A DNA stretch of 64,000 nt from Clostridium zeae (lineage in GTDB: Bacteria; Bacillota; Clostridia; Clostridiales; Clostridiaceae). The stretch lies in contig NZ_BMBA01000003.1 in the NCBI RefSeq assembly GCF_017312485.1, positions 192,921 to 256,920 on the forward strand. Reading direction: 5' to 3'. The translations under genes were made by a program, and so were the position numbers. Position 1 is the stretch's first letter; each line of letters starts with the position of its first letter. The notes under the pieces were generated by a model that saw nothing but the letters and a program-made list of their open reading frames with translations, did no database searches and was not told where the DNA came from. Shown here in pieces: positions 1 through 9,669 of the stretch.

Positions 1-1
1 T

Positions 2-313
2 ATTATTGGATTATCGGAGTTTGAGGAATTTTATACAAGATTGATAATTGAAAGAAGACTTTTACCTGAAGAAATTCGTAACGTATATATTAGCATCAAC
101 TCAACTATTTCTCATCATATTAGTTTAGCTGCTGAAAGAGAAGTATCTCTTGGAAACCTTCGCCCTATTCCAGTTAATTTGCTTTATAACACTTGGATTG
201 GATTGATACATTACTATTTAACCAATGGTGATCTTTTTTCACCAAATCAACCTGTACTAAAAAATTATGGTTCACAGTTAATAGACCACTACATTAAATT
301 GATAAAAATATAA
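2..313 (+). CDS. Probable TetR-family regulator, C-terminal part only
   Basis: The frame is open to the left edge of the window, so the start and any DNA-binding domain lie outside; about 103 codons are visible. The visible part is helical with motifs such as ERRLLPEEIRNVY and GLIHYYLTNGDLFSP, which resemble the ligand-binding half of TetR-family repressors. It is followed after 20 bases by a zinc-ribbon gene and then a VOC gene on the same strand, so the three may be co-transcribed. The family call rests on this C-terminal style alone, because no helix-turn-helix can be seen. Confidence 0.5.
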   Translation: MIGLSEFEEFYTRLIIERRLLPEEIRNVYISINSTISHHISLAAEREVSLGNLRPIPVNLLYNTWIGLIHYYLTNGDLFSPNQPVLKNYGSQLIDHYIKLIKI

Positions 314-333
314 ATTAAGGAGGTACCCATAAA

Positions 334-579
334 ATGAAAACTTGTATTGCATGTGGAATGCCAATGAAAAGCATTGATGATTTTGCAAGTGGAGATCAGA
401 AAAAAGACTATTGTAAATACTGTTCAAGATCTGATGGAACAATGCAATCTTATAATGAAAAGCTCGCCTCATTAACTAACTTTATAATTAAGACTCAAGG
501 ATTAGATCATGATGTTGCTAATGATGCAGCTAAATCAATGATGAATAAGCTTCCTGCTTGGAAAAATGATAAAAAATAA
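334..579 (+). CDS. Small putative zinc-ribbon protein
   Basis: This 81-residue protein has an N-terminal CIACGMPM motif (Cys4 and Cys7) and a second pair, CKYC, near residues 27-30. Together they form a four-cysteine zinc ribbon of the Zn_ribbon_2 type (PF12674 from memory). The C-terminal half is a predicted helix with no recognised function. An AAGGAGGT ribosome site lies just upstream of the ATG. It sits between a TetR-like gene and a VOC gene, an arrangement that suggests a small stress or detoxification unit, but no reaction can be assigned. Confidence 0.75.
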   Translation: MKTCIACGMPMKSIDDFASGDQKKDYCKYCSRSDGTMQSYNEKLASLTNFIIKTQGLDHDVANDAAKSMMNKLPAWKNDKK

Positions 580-593
580 TTATGAGGTGAATT

Positions 594-950
594 ATGAAAG
601 ATTATGATAACTTCTTTTTACCAGTAGATGATATTACTTCAGCTAAAGACTACTACATGAACATCTTAGGGTTGTCATTAAAATTTGATTTTTCAAATCA
701 AGGAATGATAGCTTTTAATGTAGGTGATAACGAACCAGCCATTATATTAAAAGACAAAAATAAATTTAAAGATACAAAACCTACTACTTGGTTTGTAGTT
801 GAAGATGTTAATAAAGAATATGCACAAATGAAAATTAAAGGAGTAAAATTTATATCTTCTCCATTTCCTATAAGAACAGGAATGGCGGTTGAATTCGATG
901 ATCCTTTCGGAAATAGGTTAGGAATCACAGATTATAGCAATCAAATATAA
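594..950 (+). CDS. VOC (glyoxalase/bleomycin-resistance fold) family protein
   Basis: The 118-residue product has the paired beta-alpha-beta-beta-beta layout of the vicinal oxygen chelate fold. It opens with FFLPVDDITSAKDYYMNILG and closes with FDDPFGNRLGITD, the usual C-terminal signature of this family. Its length fits a single-module VOC protein. Members include glyoxalase I, bleomycin- and fosfomycin-resistance proteins and many uncharacterised relatives; the substrate cannot be told from sequence. The start is 14 bases after the zinc-ribbon gene, with a GAGGTG ribosome site, so co-transcription is likely. Confidence 0.85.
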   Translation: MKDYDNFFLPVDDITSAKDYYMNILGLSLKFDFSNQGMIAFNVGDNEPAIILKDKNKFKDTKPTTWFVVEDVNKEYAQMKIKGVKFISSPFPIRTGMAVEFDDPFGNRLGITDYSNQI

Positions 951-994
951 AACAACAGGGATTTTGTATTATGTTATACAAAATCCCTGTTGTT
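951..994. terminator. Bidirectional intrinsic terminator
   Basis: Two perfectly complementary 19-base arms (951-969 and 976-994) flank a 6-base loop. T-rich sequence follows on the plus strand. It sits between the convergent VOC and phosphoglycerate mutase genes and can end transcripts from both sides. Confidence 0.88.
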
Positions 995-1040
995 TTATAT
1001 TTAGTCTCTGTTTAATATTACTGTTGAATTTAATGTGTTG

Positions 1041-1802
1041 TTATACTTTTCCTGCTAATTGTTTGCTTTCATTAATATCTTTTGGAATTGCAATCTCAGG
1101 AAGCTTTCCATCTAAAGATAAATAGTAATGTCTTATTGGAGTTAAATCATCATTAAGTTCATATACCAATGGTGTTCCTGTTGGTATATTAAGACTTGCT
1201 ATACCGTCACTGGATATATTATCTAAATATTTAACCAAAGCTCTTAAAGTATTACCATGCGCAGCTATTATAACCTTCTTATCCTCTTGTAAAGCAGGCA
1301 CTATCTCTTGAAACCAGTCCTGTAACACTCTCTTCTCAGTGTCGGCTAAATTCTCTGTTAGCGGCAGTTGTTCTTCTGATAATCCCTTATATTTTACTTC
1401 GTGTCCTGGATATCTTGGATCATCTTTACTAAGTTCTGGAGGTCTAACATCAACAAATCTTCTCCACTTATGAACTTGCTCTTCTCCGTACTTTTCTGCT
1501 GTTTCTTGCTTATTTAATCCTTGAAGTGCACCGTAATGTCTTTCGTTAAGCTTCCAAGAATTATGGATAGGTATCCACATAAGGTCCATCTCATGAAGTA
1601 TTATCCACAATGTTCTTACAGCTCTCTTTAATACTGAAGTATATGCAACATCAAAAGTAAATCCGTTTTCCTTAAGTATCTTGCCTGCTTTTCTTGCCTC
1701 TATAAGCCCATTTTCAGATAAATCCACATCAGTCCATCCAGTAAATTTGTTCTCTAAATTCCAAAGACTTTCTCCATGTCTTATTAAAACTAATTTTTTC
1801 AT
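1041..1802 (-). CDS. gpmA: 2,3-bisphosphoglycerate-dependent phosphoglycerate mutase
   Basis: This cytoplasmic glycolytic enzyme interconverts 3- and 2-phosphoglycerate. It has the phosphohistidine motif LIRHGES (His9), the [13 protein letters not shown] segment typical of cofactor-dependent mutases, and the second active-site motif [13 protein letters not shown]. At 253 residues it has the normal family length. I place the start at the ATG at 1802, which has an AGAGGAG ribosome site, rather than at an in-frame start 18 bases upstream. This form needs no metal, unlike the manganese-dependent GpmI type. A Fur-like box lies about 150 bases upstream. Confidence 0.93.
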   Translation of the reverse strand: MKKLVLIRHGESLWNLENKFTGWTDVDLSENGLIEARKAGKILKENGFTFDVAYTSVLKRAVRTLWIILHEMDLMWIPIHNSWKLNERHYGALQGLNKQETAEKYGEEQVHKWRRFVDVRPPELSKDDPRYPGHEVKYKGLSEEQLPLTENLADTEKRVLQDWFQEIVPALQEDKKVIIAAHGNTLRALVKYLDNISSDGIASLNIPTGTPLVYELNDDLTPIRHYYLSLDGKLPEIAIPKDINESKQLAGKV

Positions 1803-2256
1803 ATTTTCCACTCCTCTCATTGCTCCAGATATTCTATATTATTATTAATTTGAATATATAAAATTCTACAATTAACGATTTAATTTATTATTATTAATTT
1901 CTTAATATGTTTTCTATATTCTATTCAACTGAGTTATACCGCTAATCAATTGATAATTGTTATCATACTATATTTTTATTATACACCTTATATGGATAAA
2001 TTCCACTATTTATTAAAACTTTTCTATAAATCTTAATATAATTGATAACTTTAATACTTACTAAGATAATTCAAATTAGAGAATAAAAAAAGAAGAATGT
2101 ATGTCCTGCTAAGTTTTTCTCATACATTGTTTTTCAGCATTTTCAACTTATATCTTCTACCTTAACCACACTCCTCCCCCCAAAAAGTATAAAATAATCT
2201 TGCTGAGGTAAAACTATATGTACAAATTTTATTAGAAATAATGGAGGATTAAGGCA
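1803..2256. other. Divergent intergenic region between gpmA and the ger operon
   Basis: This 454-base AT-rich spacer must hold both divergent promoters. I see the Fur-like box at 1951-1965. At 2096-2128 there is a hairpin with 8-base arms AATGTATG/CATACATT, T-rich on both sides and not attached to any gene. At 2187-2216 there is a weak SigG-like arrangement, GTATA then 18 bases then AAAACTA, ahead of the germination genes. No additional gene was found. Confidence 0.5.
1951..1965. promoter_or_regulatory. Fur-like box (7-1-7) upstream of gpmA
   Basis: TGATAATTGTTATCA matches the Bacillus-type Fur 7-1-7 consensus TGATAATNATTATCA at 13 of 14 defined positions. It lies 149 bases upstream of the gpmA start and about 290 bases upstream of the divergent germination operon. 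The distance to any promoter is unknown, so the target gene is inferred. Confidence 0.55.
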
Positions 2257-3591
2257 ATGTTCAGCGAAGAAGAGACTTTAAAAATAGCAAGTTGGCTAAA
2301 AGATACATTGCAAAATTCTTTTGATATAGCATTTCGCCATTTAGAATCTCACGAAATAAAAACTGATTTTCTGTATATTACTAGCATTTGTGATCCACTT
2401 ATTATTAAAAAAAATATAATAACATCTTTTTTTAGAAGCAAAGATCTTCAGGAATATAGAAACTATCTAATTTCATTTGATAAAAGTTTAGAATCAACTG
2501 ACAGACAAGTTATTTTGAATAAGCTGCTTCAGGGGGCAGTAGCTATATTTCTAGATAATACAGTGTTACTGTTTGATGCAGAGTACTTTCTAGAAAGTTC
2601 TATAACCGCATCTCAAATTGAAACTGTTATTCAGGGACCTAAAGATTCTCTTCGCGAAAAACTAGATACTAATTTAAATATTATTAGACAACGTTATTCA
2701 AAAAAAAGTTTAAAAATTGAACTAAGACAATTTGGGACATTAAATACTCCAACTGCAATCATATACGATAACAGTATAGTAAATAATGAAGCATTGAATG
2801 AATTGCAAATCTGTCTTCAAAAATTACCTAAAGAATATGGAGAACCAGTACAACATTTACATAAATATTTGATGAAGCATAACTCATCAATATTTCCAAC
2901 TATACTTCTGACTGATAGACCAGATAGAATAGTTACTAGTCTTAATGAAGGTAAAATATCAATAATTATAGAAGGCTCTCCTTTTGCTATGATTTTGCCA
3001 TCAGTATTTTTTGATTTTATGTCCTCAATGGAAGATGTATATCAATTACCTTCAATAAGTAAATCTCTTTTAATATTAAGATACTTAGGATTATTTATAG
3101 CGGTTACACTACCTGGCTTCTACGTTGGGATTACCTCATATAATCCTGAACTTTTTAAATTCCAATTAGCACTCTCTATTGCTGGTAACAGAGTAAGTGT
3201 TCCTTATTCATCATTTATAGAAGTTATTTGCATGTTATTAATGACTGAAATACTATCTGAGTCTAGTTCAAGACTTCCTAAAATGGTAGGACCTGCTGCA
3301 ACAACAGTTGGTGGATTAATCATCGGTCAGGCAGCTTCTGAGGCAGGTTTAATAAGCAATATAATGGTTATAATTGTATCAGCAGTAGCAATATCTACTT
3401 TTCTTATACCAGTTAATTCCTTTAATTACTCTATAAGAATTATTAAATATCCATTGTTAATACTATCTATATTTTTTGGATTGAACGGCATAATCGTTGG
3501 CATAATAGCTGTAACCCTATATATATCAAATATAAGGAGCTTCGGACGTCCTTACTTACAATTGTTTTCAAAAAAATTTCCTACAAAATAA
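2257..3591 (+). CDS. gerAA: Spore germinant receptor, A subunit
   Basis: This is a GerA-family A subunit (PF03323), part of the inner-membrane receptor that senses nutrients and triggers spore germination. The 444-residue protein has a soluble N-terminal region of about 250 residues, then several hydrophobic segments from about residue 270. It contains the conserved RNRVSVPYSSFIEV-like stretch and the segment PKMVGPAATTVGGLIIGQAA that is diagnostic of the family. It is somewhat shorter than the 480-540 residues common in the family. GGAGG lies 9 bases before the ATG. Genes B and C follow directly, giving a complete A-B-C receptor operon. The germinant is unknown. Confidence 0.93.
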   Translation: MFSEEETLKIASWLKDTLQNSFDIAFRHLESHEIKTDFLYITSICDPLIIKKNIITSFFRSKDLQEYRNYLISFDKSLESTDRQVILNKLLQGAVAIFLDNTVLLFDAEYFLESSITASQIETVIQGPKDSLREKLDTNLNIIRQRYSKKSLKIELRQFGTLNTPTAIIYDNSIVNNEALNELQICLQKLPKEYGEPVQHLHKYLMKHNSSIFPTILLTDRPDRIVTSLNEGKISIIIEGSPFAMILPSVFFDFMSSMEDVYQLPSISKSLLILRYLGLFIAVTLPGFYVGITSYNPELFKFQLALSIAGNRVSVPYSSFIEVICMLLMTEILSESSSRLPKMVGPAATTVGGLIIGQAASEAGLISNIMVIIVSAVAISTFLIPVNSFNYSIRIIKYPLLILSIFFGLNGIIVGIIAVTLYISNIRSFGRPYLQLFSKKFPTK

Positions 3592-3616
3592 CTTTTAAAA
3601 ACTAAGGGGTAATTTC

Positions 3617-4714
3617 ATGAAACGATATTTTTTTTATCTTGTTTTAATTAATTCAATTACTAATATTATTATCTTTCTTCCTGAGATTCTTTTACCAGAA
3701 TGGAATAATGGAGGATTATTATCTATTTTTTTGTCTATTCCCTTTGGAACTATTATGATGTACATTTTTTTGAAAACACTTACTATGTTTCCCAATAAAA
3801 CCTTATCTGAAATACTACAAATAACTTCTCCTAGGTGGGTTCAAATAACCATTATGTTGTTATTTTGTCCAACTTGGTATATTTCTGGTTTAATGATGCT
3901 ATCTTCTACTCTAGATATGACAAATACCTTTATGGACCCTGACTCATCAGTATATTTGATATTATTACTCTATGTATCTTTAATTATTTATGCCATCAGA
4001 ATGAAGGGAACAACATTACTTTATGTATTAGAAATATTTATTCTCTTTATAATTCCTACAATTATCTTTATATTTATAAAAGGAGTTGTAGATCCTTTTT
4101 TTTGTTTGGATGCCTGTGTTGAAACCGTTACAAGTTCACTTGCTTTGCCAAAGTTATCAGTTTTTGCAGTTACAACTTACAGCTTTACTGGCTATACTGA
4201 CATGGTTACTTTTAATAAAGATTTTAAAGATAAATATGAGCTGAAGTTTCTATGGATATTTCCAATAATAGAACTCTTTTTGATGTTATTTGCATTTTTA
4301 ATTCCAATTGGTTTTCTTGGAACACAAAATGCTGATAACTACAACTTTCCATGGATTATCTCTGCAGATTGTATACTTATTAAAACTGGTGTAATTGAAC
4401 GTACTTTATTTATATATTTATTAATTTATCTCGTAACTTCATTGATAAATATAATTATTCATTGGTATGTTTCCTTAGATCTATTTAAACAATTATTCCA
4501 GAATCAACTCAAATTTAAAAACACTAAATTAGCACTCCTCTGCATTTTATGTGTTTTTGCAATCATTCCTTTTTTTTACAGACATTATATTGCACAAATT
4601 AAAGATGAAACAGCTGTTAAATATTGGCTTTCACTTAGATTATTCTTGGAATTTTTCCTTGTGATATTTTTAGGTTTTGTGTCATATAAGACTCATAAGA
4701 AGGGGAGAATTTGA
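3617..4714 (+). CDS. gerAB: Spore germinant receptor, B subunit (permease-like)
   Basis: This 365-residue protein is almost entirely hydrophobic, with about ten predicted membrane segments. It matches the GerAB/GerKB endospore germination permeases (PF03845, APC superfamily fold). In the receptor complex this subunit binds the germinant within the membrane. It begins 25 bases after the A subunit, with an AAGGGG ribosome site. Its stop codon shares one base with the start codon of the C subunit, which indicates translational coupling. Confidence 0.92.
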   Translation: MKRYFFYLVLINSITNIIIFLPEILLPEWNNGGLLSIFLSIPFGTIMMYIFLKTLTMFPNKTLSEILQITSPRWVQITIMLLFCPTWYISGLMMLSSTLDMTNTFMDPDSSVYLILLLYVSLIIYAIRMKGTTLLYVLEIFILFIIPTIIFIFIKGVVDPFFCLDACVETVTSSLALPKLSVFAVTTYSFTGYTDMVTFNKDFKDKYELKFLWIFPIIELFLMLFAFLIPIGFLGTQNADNYNFPWIISADCILIKTGVIERTLFIYLLIYLVTSLINIIIHWYVSLDLFKQLFQNQLKFKNTKLALLCILCVFAIIPFFYRHYIAQIKDETAVKYWLSLRLFLEFFLVIFLGFVSYKTHKKGRI

Positions 4715-5856
4715 TGCGAAAATATAGATTGCTTATTTTAATTCTTTACGTAACTCTACTTATAACTGGATGCGGATTTAAAGATATAGATAAACGATTT
4801 TTTGTAGTCAGCATGGGAATTGATCAATCAGAAAAATCAATCAACTCATATATAGTAACATTAAAGTTAGCAGTACCAAACACTGAGCCCAAAAGAGGTG
4901 AATCTAACTTTATAATGTTCACTCAAGAATCAGACAATATTTCACAAGCAGTTGCCCTTATCAAGTCAAAGGTAGATAAAGAATTAGATTTTAGCCACTT
5001 AAAAGTAATCCTCTTTGACAAAAAGCTTGCTTCAACTGATCTTAGAATTCCCTTAGATTGGCCTGTCAGAAGAAGAGATATACCAATGAGCACTTTAATT
5101 GGAATAGGTACCCCTAGTGCAAATGCAACATTAGGGAAAAAAATTTCTTTTGAACGGGCGCCTTCTGATGCTTTAATTTTATCTTTAGATAGTACAGGTA
5201 CAGTAACTAATTATGTTACCCTGCAGTATTTATTCGATTTGGAAAGAAGACGTACCGAGTTAGGACTAGATCCAATATTGCCGATTATTGAATCAGATAC
5301 AAGTAATAAGGATGGCGATATCAATAGTAGAGCTAATAGCTATACTATTAATAAACTCGCTCTTTTTGAAAAAAAGGATTCTTTAAAAATCAAATTAATT
5401 CTAAATCCTGAAGAAACAAAATTATATAATTTAATTGCATACTCACATAATAGGGTTAATTTCCATGTTAATTCTCCACAATCTAATTTTATCTTTGATA
5501 TAAATAATTCTAAATGTAAATATACATTTGAAACAAAAGATAAAGATATATCTAATATTAATCTAAAACTAACTGCTACAGGTTCTATAGAAGAAACCAT
5601 AGGGAACTTAAGAATAAATAATATTAAAAGATGTGAAGAAGAAGCTGAAATATTATTACAAGGAAGAATTCAAGCATTGTTAGAAAAAATTCAAAGCAAT
5701 GATGTTGACCCAATGGGCTTAGGATTGCATTATCGAGCAAGACATTTAAACACTTATAACTACAATGAATGGGATAACTGGCAAAATATCTATCATACCC
5801 TACGATTCAATGTTCAAGTTGATGTTAAATTGAAATCAACAGGTCTTATAAAATAG
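4714..5856 (+). CDS. gerAC: Spore germinant receptor, C subunit (lipoprotein)
   Basis: This is a Ger(x)C-family lipoprotein of 380 residues. An N-terminal hydrophobic stretch ends in LLITGC, with Cys20 as the expected lipidated residue. It is followed by FKDIDKRFFVVSMGID, the family's usual opening of the mature protein. It anchors on the outer face of the spore inner membrane with the A and B subunits. I chose the ATG overlapping the upstream TGA (TGATG), because AGGGGAG lies 6 bases before it; a TTG one codon earlier is also in frame. A terminator follows at 5947. Confidence 0.92.
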   Translation: MRKYRLLILILYVTLLITGCGFKDIDKRFFVVSMGIDQSEKSINSYIVTLKLAVPNTEPKRGESNFIMFTQESDNISQAVALIKSKVDKELDFSHLKVILFDKKLASTDLRIPLDWPVRRRDIPMSTLIGIGTPSANATLGKKISFERAPSDALILSLDSTGTVTNYVTLQYLFDLERRRTELGLDPILPIIESDTSNKDGDINSRANSYTINKLALFEKKDSLKIKLILNPEETKLYNLIAYSHNRVNFHVNSPQSNFIFDINNSKCKYTFETKDKDISNINLKLTATGSIEETIGNLRINNIKRCEEEAEILLQGRIQALLEKIQSNDVDPMGLGLHYRARHLNTYNYNEWDNWQNIYHTLRFNVQVDVKLKSTGLIK

Positions 5857-5946
5857 CACATTAAATTAAGACATGATCAAACAATTCATGTGCATTCTTA
5901 ACTTCAAAGTTACTTTGATAGCTATCCAGTATATGACGAATAGCAA

Positions 5947-5977
5947 AAGAATCTCTGATTTCTCAGAGATTCTTTTT
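5947..5977 (+). terminator. Intrinsic terminator of the ger operon
   Basis: Twelve-base arms AAGAATCTCTGA and TCAGAGATTCTT enclose a four-base loop and are followed by TTT. It lies 90 bases after the stop of the C subunit. Confidence 0.85.
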
Positions 5978-6073
5978 GGAATTGAATCAATTTATAGACA
6001 TTTTTTCTAAGAGTATTTGGTAATCTGTAGGTAATTCAGGTAAATAGATAATTAAATAATATATTTTTTAGTC

Positions 6074-7981
<1,908 letters not shown>

Positions 7982-8024
7982 TTATATAATTTTGAATTTA
8001 TTGTATTTTTTTACTTTTGATTTG

Positions 8025-8086
8025 AACAAAAAAGACGAGACCAAATAGGCAGTATGATTTACTCTATACTCACTAATTTGGTCTCG
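8025..8086 (-). terminator. Promoter-proximal-to-gene attenuator terminator of bglP leader
   Basis: On the minus strand, 11-base arms CGAGACCAAAT (8086-8076) and ATTTGGTCTCG (8046-8036) form a hairpin followed by CTTTTTTG. Its 5' arm overlaps the end of the RAT element at 8080-8108, the layout of an antitermination switch. It ends about 60 bases before the bglP start. Confidence 0.85.
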
Positions 8087-8108
8087 CCCGCTTAACCGGT
8101 TACGATCC
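8080..8108 (-). promoter_or_regulatory. RAT element 2 (LicT/BglG-type antiterminator)
   Basis: This 29-base minus-strand element begins GGATCGTAACCGG and ends GCGGGCGAGACC. It matches the ribonucleic antiterminator that LicT/BglG proteins bind. The 3' end overlaps the first arm of the downstream terminator, so protein binding would prevent terminator formation. Confidence 0.82.
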
Positions 8109-8160
8109 AGTAAATATTAAATTTATCGACTAAACATTGTTATAAATAAGTTTCGGTTTA

Positions 8161-8221
8161 AACATAAAAGACCCTAACCAATTAAAAGAGCAGTACTTGT
8201 CTCTTTTATCAGCCAGGGTCT
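8161..8221 (-). terminator. First attenuator terminator in bglP leader
   Basis: Minus-strand arms AGACCCTGGCTGATAAAAGAG split as 8221-8201 pair with 8190-8169 with a few mismatches, followed by TTTTATGTTT. It overlaps the end of the RAT at 8217-8246, mirroring the second pair downstream. Confidence 0.78.
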
Positions 8222-8246
8222 TGCCTAATCGAATTAGTTACAATCC
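8217..8246 (-). promoter_or_regulatory. RAT element 1 (LicT/BglG-type antiterminator)
   Basis: This 30-base minus-strand element begins GGATTGTAACT and ends TTAGGCAAGACC, very close to the Bacillus subtilis LicT target. It lies about 30 bases after the predicted transcription start and overlaps the 5' arm of the first terminator. Confidence 0.87.
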
Positions 8247-8258
8247 CATACATCAATA

Positions 8259-8272
8259 TGTAAGCGTTTAAT
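8259..8272 (-). promoter_or_regulatory. cre-like site (CcpA) near the bglP transcription start
   Basis: TGTAAGCGTTTAAT (plus-strand reading) fits the cre consensus TGNAANCGNWNNCA except at the last two bases. It lies just downstream of the predicted start site, where CcpA would block early transcription. This fits glucose repression of a beta-glucoside PTS. Confidence 0.5.
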
Positions 8273-8282
8273 CTATGTACTT

Positions 8283-8311
8283 ATAATAACTTGTTTCATT
8301 AAGCTTGTCAA
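8283..8311 (-). promoter_or_regulatory. SigA-type promoter of bglP
   Basis: On the minus strand, TTGACA (8311-8306) is separated by 17 bases from TATTAT (8288-8283). The implied start is near 8276, just upstream of the cre-like site and the two antitermination cassettes. Confidence 0.75.
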
Positions 8312-8351
8312 TAAATTTTTTATAAAAAGTTGTACAAAAAAATAAATAAGT

Positions 8352-8383
8352 ACGAGCACCACCAGAAAGTTGGCAGTGCTCGT
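8352..8383 (-). terminator. Terminator after tlp
   Basis: Minus-strand arms ACGAGCAC and GTGCTCGT, with partly paired interior, are followed by ACTTATTTATTTTTT. It lies 12 bases beyond the tlp stop codon. Confidence 0.8.
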
Positions 8384-8394
8384 TAGTTTAATGT

Positions 8395-8622
8395 TTATTT
8401 ATATCCTTTTTCTTTATCTAATGCTTCATCTCTAATTTCATTTCTAAAAGAATTTAATGCTTCTTCTCTTCTATCATTTTTCGCTTTTAAATCTTGCTTA
8501 GTTTTTTCATCATCTGTTATTTCAATCATATCATTAGCCTTATGGATATTGTCTAAAGTATCGTTAATATGTTGTTGGATTTTATTCACATTATCTCTTC
8601 TATCATCTGGATTAATTTTCAT
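8395..8622 (-). CDS. tlp: Small acid-soluble spore protein Tlp
   Basis: The 75-residue, highly charged protein matches the Tlp family of minor spore proteins. It has the NPDDRRDNVNKIQQHINDTL opening, the KNDRREEALNSFRNEIRDEA core and a C-terminal KGY ending, as in Bacillus subtilis Tlp. It is expected in the forespore core. I choose the ATG at 8622, with AAGGAG ten bases upstream; an in-frame TTG at 8628 would sit too close to the ribosome site. A SigG-like promoter lies at 8660-8688 and a terminator follows the gene, so it is a single-gene sporulation unit. Confidence 0.93.
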   Translation of the reverse strand: MKINPDDRRDNVNKIQQHINDTLDNIHKANDMIEITDDEKTKQDLKAKNDRREEALNSFRNEIRDEALDKEKGYK

Positions 8623-8659
8623 GTTCAAACATCTCCTTCACTTAATAATATTTCTACTT

Positions 8660-8688
8660 TATTATGTGTTGGAGCATGCTTATTATAC
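8660..8688 (-). promoter_or_regulatory. SigG-like forespore promoter of tlp
   Basis: On the minus strand, GTATA (8688-8684) is spaced 17 bases from CATAATA (8666-8660). This matches the SigG pattern GNATA-N17/18-CATNNTA. It lies about 40 bases ahead of tlp, a gene known to be forespore-specific in Bacillus. Confidence 0.6.
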
Positions 8689-8754
8689 GTGAGAATAGTT
8701 TCAGTATATAGTTATAATTTCATCACTAATCCATATAAATGAATCCTGTAATTA

Positions 8755-9441
8755 TTAAAATGTAGATCTACTTTTATATTTTATTATTTTTAAAACTAGA
8801 TAAGCTCCAAAAACCAATGTATAAGAAATATTTTTAATCCAGTCTGGATTTTTTGCTTTTACTAATATAAACAAAATATGTACATATGCTAATAGATAGA
8901 ATAGATATGCCCATCTTTGCAGGTTTTTCCATGCCTTAGGCTGCATAGTTTTTCTTATTTTCTTGAAGGAAGTAATAAATAGTGGAATCATCAAAATGAA
9001 TGCTAGAATTCCTACTATTGAGATTGCTATAGTGATTATTTTGACATCTTGTCCACTTATAAGCTTTGGCACAGTATTTATTATAAAACTTATTAAGTAT
9101 ACAATTCCATGAGCAAGCATTAAAATAGAAGCTATTATTGCAAGCTCCGCTCTTATACTCATAAGTTTTCTAGTTACTTTAAGTTTAGTACTCAATGCAC
9201 CTGCATACATAACTAAAATAAAAAATGCTACTGCGATAATTCCCTTTGCAGATGCTCTTTCAAGTTGATTTATAAAACCTGTTAGTTTTACCTTTGAGAA
9301 CATTTTATAAAGTTCAAACCCTATAGTACTAGCTGATATTAATGTTGCTAAGCAATAGTAAACTTTAGGATTCTTTTTTATATTTGCCGAAAGGGCTAAA
9401 GAAAATATTGTTACTGCAATTAGTGAATAAATAAAGATCAT
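8755..9441 (-). CDS. Ferric-reductase-like transmembrane protein
   Basis: This 228-residue integral membrane protein has about six hydrophobic segments. Candidate haem-ligand histidines sit in MLAHGIVYL and in LAYVHILFI, and the segment KAWKNLQRWAYLFYLLAY is typical of the Ferric_reduct/MsrQ domain (PF01794). There is no flavin or NAD(P)H domain, so it would be only the membrane haem module. A strong Fur box 30 bases upstream supports control by iron. The partner and electron donor are unknown, and the family call rests on motifs seen by eye. Confidence 0.7.
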   Translation of the reverse strand: MIFIYSLIAVTIFSLALSANIKKNPKVYYCLATLISASTIGFELYKMFSKVKLTGFINQLERASAKGIIAVAFFILVMYAGALSTKLKVTRKLMSIRAELAIIASILMLAHGIVYLISFIINTVPKLISGQDVKIITIAISIVGILAFILMIPLFITSFKKIRKTMQPKAWKNLQRWAYLFYLLAYVHILFILVKAKNPDWIKNISYTLVFGAYLVLKIIKYKSRSTF

Positions 9442-9469
9442 ATGTTTTCCCCTTTGTTAAATAGTTATC

Positions 9470-9488
9470 GATAATGATTTTCATTAAC
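9470..9488. promoter_or_regulatory. Fur box upstream of the ferric-reductase-like gene
   Basis: GATAATGATTTTCATTAAC matches the classic 19-base Fur box GATAATGATAATCATTATC at 16 positions. It can also be read as two overlapping 7-1-7 motifs. It lies 29 bases upstream of the ATG at 9441. Confidence 0.75.
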
Positions 9489-9610
9489 ATATTAAATTAA
9501 TTTTCATCTGTTGTCAATAAAAATCTTTATTTCCATTTAACCTATAGAACAACCATAAAATACGATTAAGCCACACTAGATTAAAAAGTTCCTACTTTCC
9601 TAATACAAGA

Positions 9611-9657
9611 AAAAAGACTATTACAAGATAACATAGCTGCTATCTTGTAATAGTCTT
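9611..9657 (-). terminator. Terminator of the HipA-like gene
   Basis: Perfect 17-base arms (9614-9630 and 9641-9657) flank a ten-base loop, with a minus-strand TTTTT run after the stem. It lies just after the gene's stop codon. Confidence 0.88.
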
Positions 9658-9669
9658 AAATATCATAAT

